Notes: generated by a model not told the origin, from the letters alone. 7,965 bases of DNA from Chloroflexota bacterium (GCA_021786915.1 JAJYMP010000048.1:1-7965); one strand, 5' to 3'. Positions 1 through 6,850 are shown, counted from the first letter of the stretch. Translations and numbers: made by a program.

Positions 1-69
1 CTGCTCCCCGGCCGGTCACGTGGAGCGGGGAGCGCGGTCTCCCTCGATCCCTGGGACCTGGAGCCCGAC

Positions 70-1593
70 ATGGACGGCCCGACGACCCAGCAAGCAGTCG
101 TGTCCCTGGCCGACGTCAGCATGGCCTTCGGTACCAACCGCGTGCTCTCCGGCGTCTCGATGGAGGTCTTCCCGGCCACAGTCAAGGCCCTGATCGGCGC
201 CAACGGCGCGGGCAAGTCCACCCTGATCAAGATCCTGTCCGGGGTCTATCCGGAGCACGGCGGTGAGATCCGCGTGGACGGGAAGCCAGTCCGCGCCAAC
301 AGCCCCAAGCTCGCCCGTGCCCTCGGCATCCACACCGTGCACCAGAAGATCGCCGACGGCGTCATCCCCGGCCTGTCGGTCGCCGAGAACCTCGTGTTCG
401 ACAACCTCGCCCTGCCCTCGTTCGGGGCCAGGTTCTCGCTCGCCAAGATCCTTCCCCGCGCGCGCCAGATCGCAGCGCGACTGGAGCTCGGCTGGAGCGA
501 CGAGATCCTGCGCCGGGATGTCTTCCAGCTCGGTATCGCCGACCAGCAGCTGCTCCTGCTCGCCCGCGCCCTCGACCAGGAGCCGCGGATGCTCATTCTC
601 GACGAGCCCACGTCCGCGCTCTCGATGGCCGAGGTCGAGCGGCTGTTCGATGTGATCCGCGGCCTCAAGCAGGACGGTGTCGCCGTCCTGTACGTCTCCC
701 ACCACCTCTCCGAGATCGATACGCTCGCGGACTCGCTCGTCGTCCTGCGGGACGGCAAGATCCGACTGGAGCAGAGCCGGCCGTTCGGGTGGAACGACGT
801 GGTCCGGGCGATGCTCGGCGAACAGGTCCTCGACGAGGAGCGCACCATCGTCGAGCAGCGCGGCACGCAGGTGCGCCTCGCGCTCCGCGGCGTCCGCCTT
901 CACGAGAACCGGCCGCCGCAGGACATCGACTTCCGGGCGGGCGAGGTCACGGGCGTCATCGGTCTGCTCGGCGCCGGCAAGAGCGAACTCGCCAGGGGCG
1001 TCTTCGGGGCGACCCCGTTCACCGCCGGCACGATGACGCTCGACGGCGCCGCCTTCGCTCCCCGGAACCCGGGCGACGCAGTCAAGCGCGGTGTCTTCCT
1101 CGTGCCGGAGGACCGCGCCGCCGAGGCGCTGCTCCCCGGCTGGTCGATCGGTCGGAGCGTGTCCCTGCCGTTCCTGTCCTCGCTGGCGCCGCGCGGCCTC
1201 GTCCCTCGGGGGGCCGAGTCGCGCCGCGGCCGGTGGGTGATCGATGAGCTCGAGGTGGTGGCGACCGGCGAGGGCCACCTTGTCGACGAGCTGTCAGGCG
1301 GCAACCAGCAGCGCGTCGTGGTGGGCCGCTGGCTCGCGGGCCAGCCACGCGTCCTCGTTCTCGACGAGCCCTTCCGCGGCGTCGACATCGGCGCTCGAGC
1401 CGGCATCAGCCACAGGCTCCGGAGCCTCGCCGCCGACGGGGCCGCGGTCATCGTGAACTCCAGCGACGTCGACGAGATCCTTCAGGGCTGCGACCGCATC
1501 CTGGTGCTCGTGGACGGCGTGGTCCGGTCGGACACCTATATCAGCGAGACGACTCGCGACCAGATCATCGAGCGCATGTCGGAGATTGCCTAG
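70..1593 (+). CDS. Sugar-type ABC transporter ATP-binding protein (RbsA/MglA/LsrA family)
   Basis: This is the energy-coupling ATPase of a carbohydrate importer, acting on the cytoplasmic face of the membrane with the permease that follows. At 507 aa it has the usual length and two fused nucleotide-binding domains. Domain 1 has Walker A GANGAGKST (43-51), Q-loop Gln92, Walker B and catalytic Glu in LILDEPTSAL (175-184), and switch His211. Its signature loop is degenerate: LGIADQQ (154-160) in place of LSxGxQQ. Domain 2 has Walker A GLLGAGKSE (298-306), VPEDRA (345-350), an intact LSGGNQQ signature (408-414) and Walker B VLVLDEPFRGVD (428-439). Unequal domains are normal in this family. The ATG is preceded by GGAG at 60-63, 6 nt away, and the fold begins about 10 residues in, so the start is sound, although the frame stays open to the window edge. 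The stop codon directly abuts the permease start. The substrate is not readable from the ATPase; ribose, AI-2 or a 5-modified ribose are all possible. Confidence 0.95.
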   Translation: MDGPTTQQAVVSLADVSMAFGTNRVLSGVSMEVFPATVKALIGANGAGKSTLIKILSGVYPEHGGEIRVDGKPVRANSPKLARALGIHTVHQKIADGVIPGLSVAENLVFDNLALPSFGARFSLAKILPRARQIAARLELGWSDEILRRDVFQLGIADQQLLLLARALDQEPRMLILDEPTSALSMAEVERLFDVIRGLKQDGVAVLYVSHHLSEIDTLADSLVVLRDGKIRLEQSRPFGWNDVVRAMLGEQVLDEERTIVEQRGTQVRLALRGVRLHENRPPQDIDFRAGEVTGVIGLLGAGKSELARGVFGATPFTAGTMTLDGAAFAPRNPGDAVKRGVFLVPEDRAAEALLPGWSIGRSVSLPFLSSLAPRGLVPRGAESRRGRWVIDELEVVATGEGHLVDELSGGNQQRVVVGRWLAGQPRVLVLDEPFRGVDIGARAGISHRLRSLAADGAAVIVNSSDVDEILQGCDRILVLVDGVVRSDTYISETTRDQIIERMSEIA

Positions 1594-2643
1594 ATGGAAG
1601 CCCGCACCGGGAACACCCCCGCCGCCGCGGCGAGCGTCCCCATGGCCGAGCAGCTCCGGGAGTTCGTCGTCCGCTACGGCGTGATCGCGATCACGATCTT
1701 CCTGATCGTGTTCTTCGTCGCGACCGAGGACACCTTCCGAAAGTCCACGACGCTGCTGTCGGTGCTCAAGTACGCCTCGGTCATCGCGATCGGCGGGCTG
1801 GGCGTCACCACGGCGATGGTCGTCGGGGGGATCGACCTCTCGATCGGCGGCGTGGCCGGCATGGCCGTGACGATCTCCGCGATGACGATGGTCATCTACA
1901 ACCAGATCGGCATCATCGCGATCGCCGCCGTCCTGATCTCAGGCGCCTTCGTGGGCCTCGTCAACGCCTTCCTCATCGTCAGGCTCCGCATCCCGGACAT
2001 GCTGGCCACGCTGGCGGTCATGTTCGTGGTCCAGGGCGCGAAGCTCATCTTCGTGAACGGCCAGTCGGTGTCGTCCGGCATGCCGCTTCCCGACGGGTCC
2101 TTCGCCATCGGCCACTTCACGCCCGACTTCCTCGCGATCGATGCCGGCTTCGTCGGCCCGATCCCGATGCCGGTGATGATCCTGATCGTGATCACCCTGG
2201 CCATGTGGGTCTTCCTGACCCGGACCCGCTGGGGCCGCATCCTGTACGCGATCGGCGCCAACCCTGAGGCCACCCGCCTGGCCGGCATCAGCGTGAGCCG
2301 GTACCGCGCCCTCGCCTACGTGGTCTCCGGCCTGCTGGCAGCGGTCGCCGGCCTCATCCTGTCGTCGCGCATCGGCCAGGGCGACATCTCGGCCGGCAAC
2401 TCGCTCCTGCTCGACTCGGTAGCGGTAGCGCTGGTCGGCATGTCCGTGATGGGGCTCAATCTTCCGAACGCCTGGGGCACCACGCTGGGGGCCATCCTGC
2501 TCGGCACCCTGGTGACGGGCCTGACCATCGCCGCCGTCCCGTACTACGCGCAGGACGTCGTCAAGGGCCTCGTGCTCGTCGTCGCCCTCATCTTCAGCTT
2601 CACCCTGTCGCGCAAGAAGGCACGCTACGTCTCGGCGGTCTGA
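1594..2643 (+). CDS. Sugar ABC transporter permease (RbsC/LsrC-type, BPD_transp_2 family)
   Basis: This is the membrane channel subunit of the importer powered by the preceding ATPase. The 349-aa product has a short polar N-terminus (about 1-26) and then roughly eight to ten hydrophobic segments, for example 29-43, 60-78, 106-129, 190-208, 239-257, 271-288, 295-316 and 322-337. Family hallmarks are visible: GGIDLSIGGVAGM (78-90), and the cytoplasmic loop GANPEATRLAGI (221-232), which docks on the ATPase. It ends in a basic tail (SRKKAR). The ATG follows the upstream TAG with no gap, with GGAG at 1581-1584 inside the ATPase gene as ribosome-binding site, so the two are translationally coupled. 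Only one permease is present, whereas enterobacterial lsr operons encode two (LsrC and LsrD). It may therefore work as a homodimer, as RbsC does, or pair with a permease outside the window. No substrate-binding protein is seen in the window. Confidence 0.95.
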   Translation: MEARTGNTPAAAASVPMAEQLREFVVRYGVIAITIFLIVFFVATEDTFRKSTTLLSVLKYASVIAIGGLGVTTAMVVGGIDLSIGGVAGMAVTISAMTMVIYNQIGIIAIAAVLISGAFVGLVNAFLIVRLRIPDMLATLAVMFVVQGAKLIFVNGQSVSSGMPLPDGSFAIGHFTPDFLAIDAGFVGPIPMPVMILIVITLAMWVFLTRTRWGRILYAIGANPEATRLAGISVSRYRALAYVVSGLLAAVAGLILSSRIGQGDISAGNSLLLDSVAVALVGMSVMGLNLPNAWGTTLGAILLGTLVTGLTIAAVPYYAQDVVKGLVLVVALIFSFTLSRKKARYVSAV

Positions 2644-2690
2644 CCCGCCCGCCCACCGCTCACCCTCAGTCAGCACCACAGGCCAGGACG

Positions 2691-3914
2691 ATGACCGACT
2701 ACGAGATCCTCAACCCGTCCACCGTCGTCGACTACGTCGCTCGCAACCCGCGCCTCGCGGCAGTCCTGCCGCCGGGCGACATCGCCGCCGTCCGCGAGGT
2801 GGGTGACGGGAACCTCAACCTGGTGTTCATCCTGTCGCGTGCCGAGGGGCCAGGGATGGTCCTCAAGCAGGCGCTGCCCTATGTGCGCCTCGTGGGGCCT
2901 GACTGGCCGATGACCCCGGACCGGGCCGCCAAGGAGGCCGGGGCGCTGCGCTCCCACGGCACGCTCGCCCCCGCACTCGTGCCGCAGCTCTACGACTACG
3001 ACGCGGCGCGGTACATCATCGCGATGGAGGACCTGTCGGACCACCAGGTCTGGCGCCACGCCCTCAACAAGGGTGAGCGTCACGATGGCGCTGCGGCGGA
3101 CATCGGCGAGTACGTCGCCCGCGTGGCCTTCGGGACGTCCGTGTTCGGCATGGCGGCCGATGCCCAGAAGGCGGCGCTGGCCGCCGCGGTGAACCCGCAG
3201 CTGTGCGAGATCACCGAGGACCTCGTGCTCACCGAGCCCACCCGCCCGGCACACCGCAACAGCGTGATCCCCGCCAACGAGCCCGATGCCCGCGAGCTCA
3301 TCGAGGACGACGACACCGTCCGCGAGATGGGCTGGCTCAAGTGGCAGTTCATGACCCACGCCGAGGCGCTGATCCACGGCGACCTGCACACTGGCTCGGT
3401 GATGGTTCGGCCCGCCGCAGAGGGCCGGCCGCGCTCTACCAAGGTGTTCGACAGCGAGTTCGCGTTCTACGGCCCGGTCGGCTTCGACCTAGGGCTCGCG
3501 TACGCCAACTACGTGATTGCCGCCGCCCGCGCCTACGCGCTGGGCGAGGACGAGCGCGCCGCCTGGGCGCTGTCGCTGCTCGGGGAGACGTGGCTGGCAT
3601 TCGACACGACCTTCCGGTCGCTCTGGCCCCAGCGCGTCGACCCGCGCGTCTACACCGACGGCGTGCTCGAGCGGTTCATTGCCAAGGTGGCCGTGGACGC
3701 CTTGGGGTATGGCGCTGCGGAGGCGATGCGGCGGATCGTCGGCCTCGCCAAGACCGCCGACATCGAGAGCCTGCCGGAGCACCTCCGTGAAGGAGCGGCG
3801 CGCGGCGTCCTCCGCGCAAGCCGCATGATGGCAACGACACGGCACACCGAACCGACGGTCGCTCGGATTGCGGCCCGCGCAGGTGAGATCCTGCTCGCCA
3901 GCCGCACCAGCTGA
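2691..3914 (+). CDS. mtnK: S-methyl-5-thioribose kinase family protein (MtnK)
   Basis: MtnK phosphorylates C1 of 5-methylthioribose (and, in DHAP-shunt bacteria, 5-deoxyribose) using ATP, in the cytoplasm. The 407-aa protein resembles Bacillus MtnK as I recall it along its whole length. It has a nucleotide-binding loop EVGDGNLNLVF (36-46), ATP-binding lysine in VLKQALPY (Lys59), WPMTPDRA (72-79), hinge-like MEDLS (112-116), catalytic HGDLHTGS (229-236, Asp231), metal-binding DSEFAFYGPVGFD (254-266, DxE in place of DFG) and a conserved twin arginine (347-348) in the substrate-binding C-lobe. The start is supported because YEILN at 4-8 aligns with the N-terminus of known MtnK; AGGA at 2685-2688 is an unusually close ribosome-binding site. 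It lies 47 nt after the permease. No methionine-salvage partner (MtnA, MtnB, MtnC, MtnD or MtnW) is in the window. Its neighbours are importer subunits and Lsr-type enzymes, so the true substrate may be 5-deoxyribose or another 5-modified pentose. The family call is firm; the substrate is inferred. Confidence 0.93.
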   Translation: MTDYEILNPSTVVDYVARNPRLAAVLPPGDIAAVREVGDGNLNLVFILSRAEGPGMVLKQALPYVRLVGPDWPMTPDRAAKEAGALRSHGTLAPALVPQLYDYDAARYIIAMEDLSDHQVWRHALNKGERHDGAAADIGEYVARVAFGTSVFGMAADAQKAALAAAVNPQLCEITEDLVLTEPTRPAHRNSVIPANEPDARELIEDDDTVREMGWLKWQFMTHAEALIHGDLHTGSVMVRPAAEGRPRSTKVFDSEFAFYGPVGFDLGLAYANYVIAAARAYALGEDERAAWALSLLGETWLAFDTTFRSLWPQRVDPRVYTDGVLERFIAKVAVDALGYGAAEAMRRIVGLAKTADIESLPEHLREGAARGVLRASRMMATTRHTEPTVARIAARAGEILLASRTS

Positions 3915-3938
3915 CACCGCCACCACGAGGAGTTCCCG

Positions 3939-4301
3939 ATGAGCGACGGACCGCGAGCGGTCGCCGAGGCGTACTGGCGCGACGAGGGCGCCCGCGACAT
4001 CGACGCCGTCATGTCGCACTACCACCTCGACGCCGACTTCACTGAGCCGGGTGGTCGGAGGCGCGTCGGGCTCGCCGAGATCCGCGACTACTACGAGGCA
4101 TCTGCGGCCGCCTACCCGCGCCTGTGGGTCGAGATCATCGGCGAGGTCATCGACGGCGATCGTGGTGCCCTGGAGTGGGTAGCGGAGCTGACCGACCACG
4201 ACGGGACGCGCATCCCCGCCCGGGGCGTCAACATCGTCGAGGTGAGGGACGGCAAGTTCACGTCGGTCCGCTCGTACTTCGACACGTGCGCGATCCCGTG
4301 A
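3939..4301 (+). CDS. SnoaL/NTF2-fold protein of unknown function
   Basis: This 120-aa protein has the sequence pattern of the SnoaL-like branch of the NTF2 superfamily. An N-terminal helix (AVAEAYWRDEGARDIDAVMS, 7-26) leads into HYHLDADFTEPGG (27-39), a helix RRVGLAEIRDYYEA (41-54), and then the terminal strands EWVAEL (79-84), ARGVNIVEVRDGKFTSVRSYFD (95-116). Members are cone-shaped folds that include cyclases, isomerases, hydrolases and non-catalytic ligand binders, so the fold does not give the reaction. A strong ribosome-binding site GAGGAG (3927-3932) lies 6 nt before the ATG, which fixes the start. It sits 24 nt after mtnK and its stop overlaps a possible GTG start of the regulator, so it is clearly part of the operon. 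By position it could act on the imported or phosphorylated sugar, for example as an isomerase filling the LsrG step, but that is only inference. There is no signal peptide, so it should be cytoplasmic. Confidence 0.85.
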   Translation: MSDGPRAVAEAYWRDEGARDIDAVMSHYHLDADFTEPGGRRRVGLAEIRDYYEASAAAYPRLWVEIIGEVIDGDRGALEWVAELTDHDGTRIPARGVNIVEVRDGKFTSVRSYFDTCAIP

Positions 4302-4319
4302 CGGCCGTATCCGGAGAGC

Positions 4320-4323
4320 GGAG
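4320..4323 (+). promoter_or_regulatory. Ribosome-binding site that selects the ATG start of the GntR regulator
   Basis: GGAG sits 7 nt before the ATG at 4331, an ideal spacing. The alternative in-frame GTG at 4298 overlaps the stop codon of the preceding gene (GTGA) and would add 11 residues that do not belong to the DNA-binding domain. I therefore prefer 4331, though coupled initiation at 4298 cannot be excluded. Confidence 0.6.
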
Positions 4324-4330
4324 TCCACGC

Positions 4331-5080
4331 ATGCGAGGTGAGGGTTCGGGGGCGCCGGGCGGGCTGGCTCAGCCGCTGACGCGGGCGCAGTGGCTCGCGA
4401 GTGACCTGCGCGGGCGCGTCCTCGGCGGCGAATGGGAGCGTGGTGCGCGCCTCCCGAGCGAGACGGAGCTCGCAACCCTCTATCAGGTCTCGCGGGTGAC
4501 CGTCCGCACGGCCCTCAAGTCGCTGGAGGGCCAGGGGCTCGTGGACATACGGCACGGGGCCGGGACGTTCGTGTCCGACTTCGGCGTGTCCATCCGGGCC
4601 GGCCTGCAGGAGCTCGGGTCCATCACGGCTACCATCCGGGAACTCGGCCACGAGCCCGGGATGGAGTGGCGCTCGATCGCCACGCGCCCGGCCACCGACG
4701 ACGACGCTCGCCACCTCGACGTGCCCACGGGCTCGCCGGTGCTCAGCATCAACCGGGCGGTGCTCTCGGACGGCGAGGTGGTGGCCTTCTCATACGACGT
4801 CATCCGGCTCGACGTCCTGCCGGCAGGCGCGGCCGACGAGTTCGGGCGAGGCAGCATCTTCGAGCTCTTCGAGCGCGTCGGCCTGCGCCCCAAGCGGGCG
4901 TTCGCGCGCCTCCACGCTGTGCAGAGCGCCGAGGTGGGCTGGGGCGACGGGCGGCCGGCGAACGGGCTGTACCTGCTGCTCGACCAGGTGCACTTCACCC
5001 CCGGTTCCCAGCCGCTGATGTACAGCCGCACCTACTTCGTCGAGGGGCGGTTCGAATTCGTGATCATCCGCACGGCCTGA
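4331..5080 (+). CDS. GntR-family transcriptional regulator with UTRA ligand domain (HutC subfamily type)
   Basis: This is a cytoplasmic DNA-binding repressor or activator that probably senses a metabolite of this pathway. From the ATG the product is 249 aa, typical for the HutC/UTRA subfamily. The N-terminal winged helix-turn-helix spans about 16-82: RAQWLASDLRGRVLGGEW, then the hallmark LPSETELA (41-48), recognition helix VSRVTVRTAL (53-62) and wing GAGTFV (76-81). The rest (about 95-245) has the UTRA pattern, including a segment around VLSINRAVLSDGEVVAFSYD (near 137-156), IFELFERVGL (near 176-185) and a C-terminal LLLDQVHF...SRTYF...FEFVIIRT strand series that forms the ligand pocket. UTRA domains commonly bind sugar phosphates or similar small molecules. 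It is the last gene of the rightward operon and faces lsrE tail to tail. A palindrome at 6851-6864 near the lsrF promoter is a candidate binding site. It takes the place that LsrR (a different family) holds in enterobacterial AI-2 loci. Confidence 0.92.
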   Translation: MRGEGSGAPGGLAQPLTRAQWLASDLRGRVLGGEWERGARLPSETELATLYQVSRVTVRTALKSLEGQGLVDIRHGAGTFVSDFGVSIRAGLQELGSITATIRELGHEPGMEWRSIATRPATDDDARHLDVPTGSPVLSINRAVLSDGEVVAFSYDVIRLDVLPAGAADEFGRGSIFELFERVGLRPKRAFARLHAVQSAEVGWGDGRPANGLYLLLDQVHFTPGSQPLMYSRTYFVEGRFEFVIIRTA

Positions 5081-5100
5081 AGCGCCGCGACGACGGTCGC

Positions 5101-5138
5101 CGTCGGCCCGCCCGGCATGGTTGTCAGGCGGACCGACG
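5101..5138. terminator. Probable bidirectional terminator-type hairpin between gntR and lsrE
   Basis: Twelve-base arms at 5101-5112 (CGTCGGCCCGCC) and 5127-5138 (GGCGGACCGACG) are complementary except at one position (5107/5132), with a 14-nt loop (5113-5126). In the leftward transcript that position becomes a G-U wobble, so all 12 positions can pair in the lsrE mRNA; in the rightward transcript it is a C-A mismatch. The hairpin starts directly after the lsrE stop and 21 nt after the gntR stop, filling most of the 59-nt convergent gap. No T-tract follows on either strand, so it may act as a non-canonical terminator or as a 3'-end stabiliser. Confidence 0.6.
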
Positions 5139-5139
5139 C

Positions 5140-5865
5140 TCAGCCCTGGAGTGCTCGGAGCTGCGAGGCCATGAACCGGGCGTTCGCCTCGACGCCCGGC
5201 GTACCGTCGAAGACTGCGCTCCCGGTGACGATCAGGTCCGGGCCCATCGCGGCCACCTGCGCCACGTTCGCCCGTGTCACGCCGCCGTCGACGCCGACCA
5301 GGATCTGGCGGCCCGACGAGGCGATCATCTCGCGGAGACGTGCGAGCCGGCCGGCCGTCGAAGCCGCGAAGCGCTGGCCGCCCCAGCCGGGGTTGATGGC
5401 CAGCACCATCACGTGGTCGACCTCGTCGAGCAGCGGCGGCAGCACCTCGAGCGGCGTGCCCGGACTGACGGCTATTCCGCGCAGGACACCGCGAGCTGGA
5501 TCGTTCGCGTTGGTCGCGTCGCCCAGGACCTGGAGGACCCGGTGGGGGTTCCGCGCCGACTCGACTTGGAACGTGATCATGTCGGCGCCAGCCTTGATGA
5601 ACCCGCCGAGCTTCTCGAGCGGCTCCTCGATCATCAGGTGAACGTCCTTGACCAGACTCGTCCGCTGGGCCGCGACGAACGGCGCCCCGACGGTCAACAT
5701 CGGGCAGAAGACGCCGTCCATCACGTCCGTGTGGATCATCCGCATCCCCGCGGCCTCAAGCCGACGAAGCTCGGAGTCGAGGTGCGCGAGGTCTGCGGTC
5801 AGGATGCCGACAGACAGGAATGGCGCGTCCCCGAGCAACTGCGCGAGGACGGCATCGGCGGGCAT
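5140..5865 (-). CDS. lsrE: LsrE-like protein of the ribulose-phosphate 3-epimerase family
   Basis: This 241-aa TIM-barrel protein belongs to the ribulose-phosphate 3-epimerase (Rpe) family, whose members invert C3 of ketopentose phosphates with a metal and two aspartates. The metal and catalytic residues are kept: IHTDVMDG (His45, Asp47), KDVHLMIE (His76), and GVDGGV (Asp193), with phosphate-binding INPGWGGQ (157-164) and VTGSAVF (203-209). It differs from housekeeping Rpe: the N-terminal strand reads SVGILTAD (18-25) rather than the usual PSILSAD, so the conserved serine is replaced by glycine, and the metal strand continues as GVFCPMLTVG. SVGIL, the FCP..TVG pattern and KDVHLM match LsrE of the Salmonella lsr operon as I remember it, so I call it LsrE-like. 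The start is 5 nt after the lsrF stop with no clear ribosome-binding site, which points to coupled translation. The substrate is unknown and probably not ribulose 5-phosphate. The Rpe-family call is firm; the lsrE symbol is tentative. Confidence 0.85.
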   Translation of the reverse strand: MPADAVLAQLLGDAPFLSVGILTADLAHLDSELRRLEAAGMRMIHTDVMDGVFCPMLTVGAPFVAAQRTSLVKDVHLMIEEPLEKLGGFIKAGADMITFQVESARNPHRVLQVLGDATNANDPARGVLRGIAVSPGTPLEVLPPLLDEVDHVMVLAINPGWGGQRFAASTAGRLARLREMIASSGRQILVGVDGGVTRANVAQVAAMGPDLIVTGSAVFDGTPGVEANARFMASQLRALQG

Positions 5866-5870
5866 CGCGG

Positions 5871-6752
5871 TCAGCGAGCAGCGCGCAGCGTCTCGAACAG
5901 CTCGAGCGCCTGGGCGGGCGGCAGATCCTCGTGGACCACGGCGTTGACGGCCTGGAGCATCGCGAGCGGGGCTTCGCTCTGGAAGATGTTGCGGCCCATG
6001 TCCACGCCCGCCGCGCCCTCCTGGACGGCGCGGTAGGCCATCGTCAGCGCGCTGATCTCCGGGAGCTTCTTGCCGCCGGCCATCACGATCGGCACGGGGC
6101 AGGCCGCCGTCACGGTCTCGAACCCATCCTCGACGTAGTACGTCTTGACCATCTGCGCCCCGAGCTCTGCGGCGATCCGGGTCGCCAGCCGGAAGTAGCG
6201 GGCGTCGCGGACCATGTCCTTGCCGACAGCCGTCACGCCGAGGACTGGCACGCCGTACCGCAGGCCCGCATCGACCAGCCGGGTCATGTTGTGGATCGAC
6301 TGGGTCTCGTTCTCGCTGCCGACGAAGACCTGCACCCCCACGCCGCAGGTGTTGAGGCGGAGCGCATCCTCCATGTCAACCGCGATCTCCTCGTTGGAGA
6401 GCTCGCGCAGGATGCTGGGGCCGCCGCTGGCCCGGAGCACGACCGGGATGGCGGACGACGCAGGAATGACGGACCGCAGGATCCCGCGCGTGCAGAACAG
6501 CGCGTCCACTTGGCCGAGAAGCGGCACGACGTCGACGTCGATGCGCTCAAGGCCGGTCGTTGGCCCGAGGAAGTAGCCGTGGTCGATGGCGAGCATCACA
6601 GTGCGGCCGCTGTCCGGCCGGAATACGCGCGCCAGGCGATTCTGCATGCCCCAGTCGTACGAACCTGCGCCCTTGAGCGCATAGCTCGAGTTCCGCTGCG
6701 GCACGTCGTGGTGGTAGTACTTGGCCTGCTGGATGTCGTCGGCGTCGGCCAT
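5871..6752 (-). CDS. lsrF: LsrF-type class I aldolase/thiolase (3-hydroxy-5-phosphonooxypentane-2,4-dione thiolase)
   Basis: In enteric bacteria LsrF transfers the acetyl group of 3-hydroxy-5-phosphonooxypentane-2,4-dione (from phospho-AI-2) to CoA, releasing dihydroxyacetone phosphate and acetyl-CoA; it is a cytoplasmic TIM-barrel enzyme of the DhnA/DeoC-type class I aldolase group. The 293-aa product tracks remembered E. coli LsrF closely from end to end: MADADDI start, [15 protein letters not shown] (26-40), [20 protein letters not shown] (53-72), [11 protein letters not shown] (87-97), [12 protein letters not shown] (177-187), [10 protein letters not shown] (203-212), [21 protein letters not shown]. 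The Schiff-base lysine falls at Lys203, the same number as in the E. coli enzyme. I chose the start at 6752 because it matches the family N-terminus and has AGAGGA 7 nt upstream; the reading frame stays open to an ATG at 6875, but that extension looks like untranslated leader. It is first in a two-gene unit with the LsrE-like gene. The substrate may be a relative such as 5-deoxyribulose 1-phosphate given the MtnK neighbour. Confidence 0.93.
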   Translation of the reverse strand: MADADDIQQAKYYHHDVPQRNSSYALKGAGSYDWGMQNRLARVFRPDSGRTVMLAIDHGYFLGPTTGLERIDVDVVPLLGQVDALFCTRGILRSVIPASSAIPVVLRASGGPSILRELSNEEIAVDMEDALRLNTCGVGVQVFVGSENETQSIHNMTRLVDAGLRYGVPVLGVTAVGKDMVRDARYFRLATRIAAELGAQMVKTYYVEDGFETVTAACPVPIVMAGGKKLPEISALTMAYRAVQEGAAGVDMGRNIFQSEAPLAMLQAVNAVVHEDLPPAQALELFETLRAAR

Positions 6753-6759
6753 CGAAGGG

Positions 6760-6765
6760 TCCTCT
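6760..6765 (-). promoter_or_regulatory. Ribosome-binding site of lsrF
   Basis: On the minus strand AGAGGA lies 7 nt before the ATG at 6752. It settles the choice between this start and the upstream in-frame ATG at 6875, which lacks a comparable site. Confidence 0.6.
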
Positions 6766-6850
6766 CGGTCGGGCGGGTGCCGCTCCAGCCGGGCGGCAGC
6801 GTCTGGCGACCCGCGCCGGCCCCCGAGGATCTCGTGTGGGCAGGACAGCA

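Noticed and set aside
38..60. Imperfect inverted repeat GGTCTCCC ... TGGGACC before the ATPase gene
   Set aside because: The arms need a bulged base and do not resemble the palindrome at 6851-6864; too weak to call an operator.
16..1278. Leftward open frame of 420 codons opposite the ABC ATPase gene
   Set aside because: It mirrors the codon pattern of a strongly recognised ATPase on the other strand and shows no domain, motif or sensible composition.
4124..4330. Extension of the GntR reading frame into the SnoaL gene
   Set aside because: It would overlap most of a well-supported gene in another frame, and the winged-helix domain begins well after the ATG at 4331.
5091..5105. Small hairpin CGACGG-TCG-CCGTCG in the convergent gap
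   Set aside because: It is perfect but only 6 bp and overlaps the much longer inverted repeat at 5101-5138, which explains the region better.
4432..6036. Rightward open frame of 534 codons overlapping gntR and running antisense through lsrE
   Set aside because: It crosses a clear convergent junction and three well-supported genes; its composition is Arg-rich shadow sequence.
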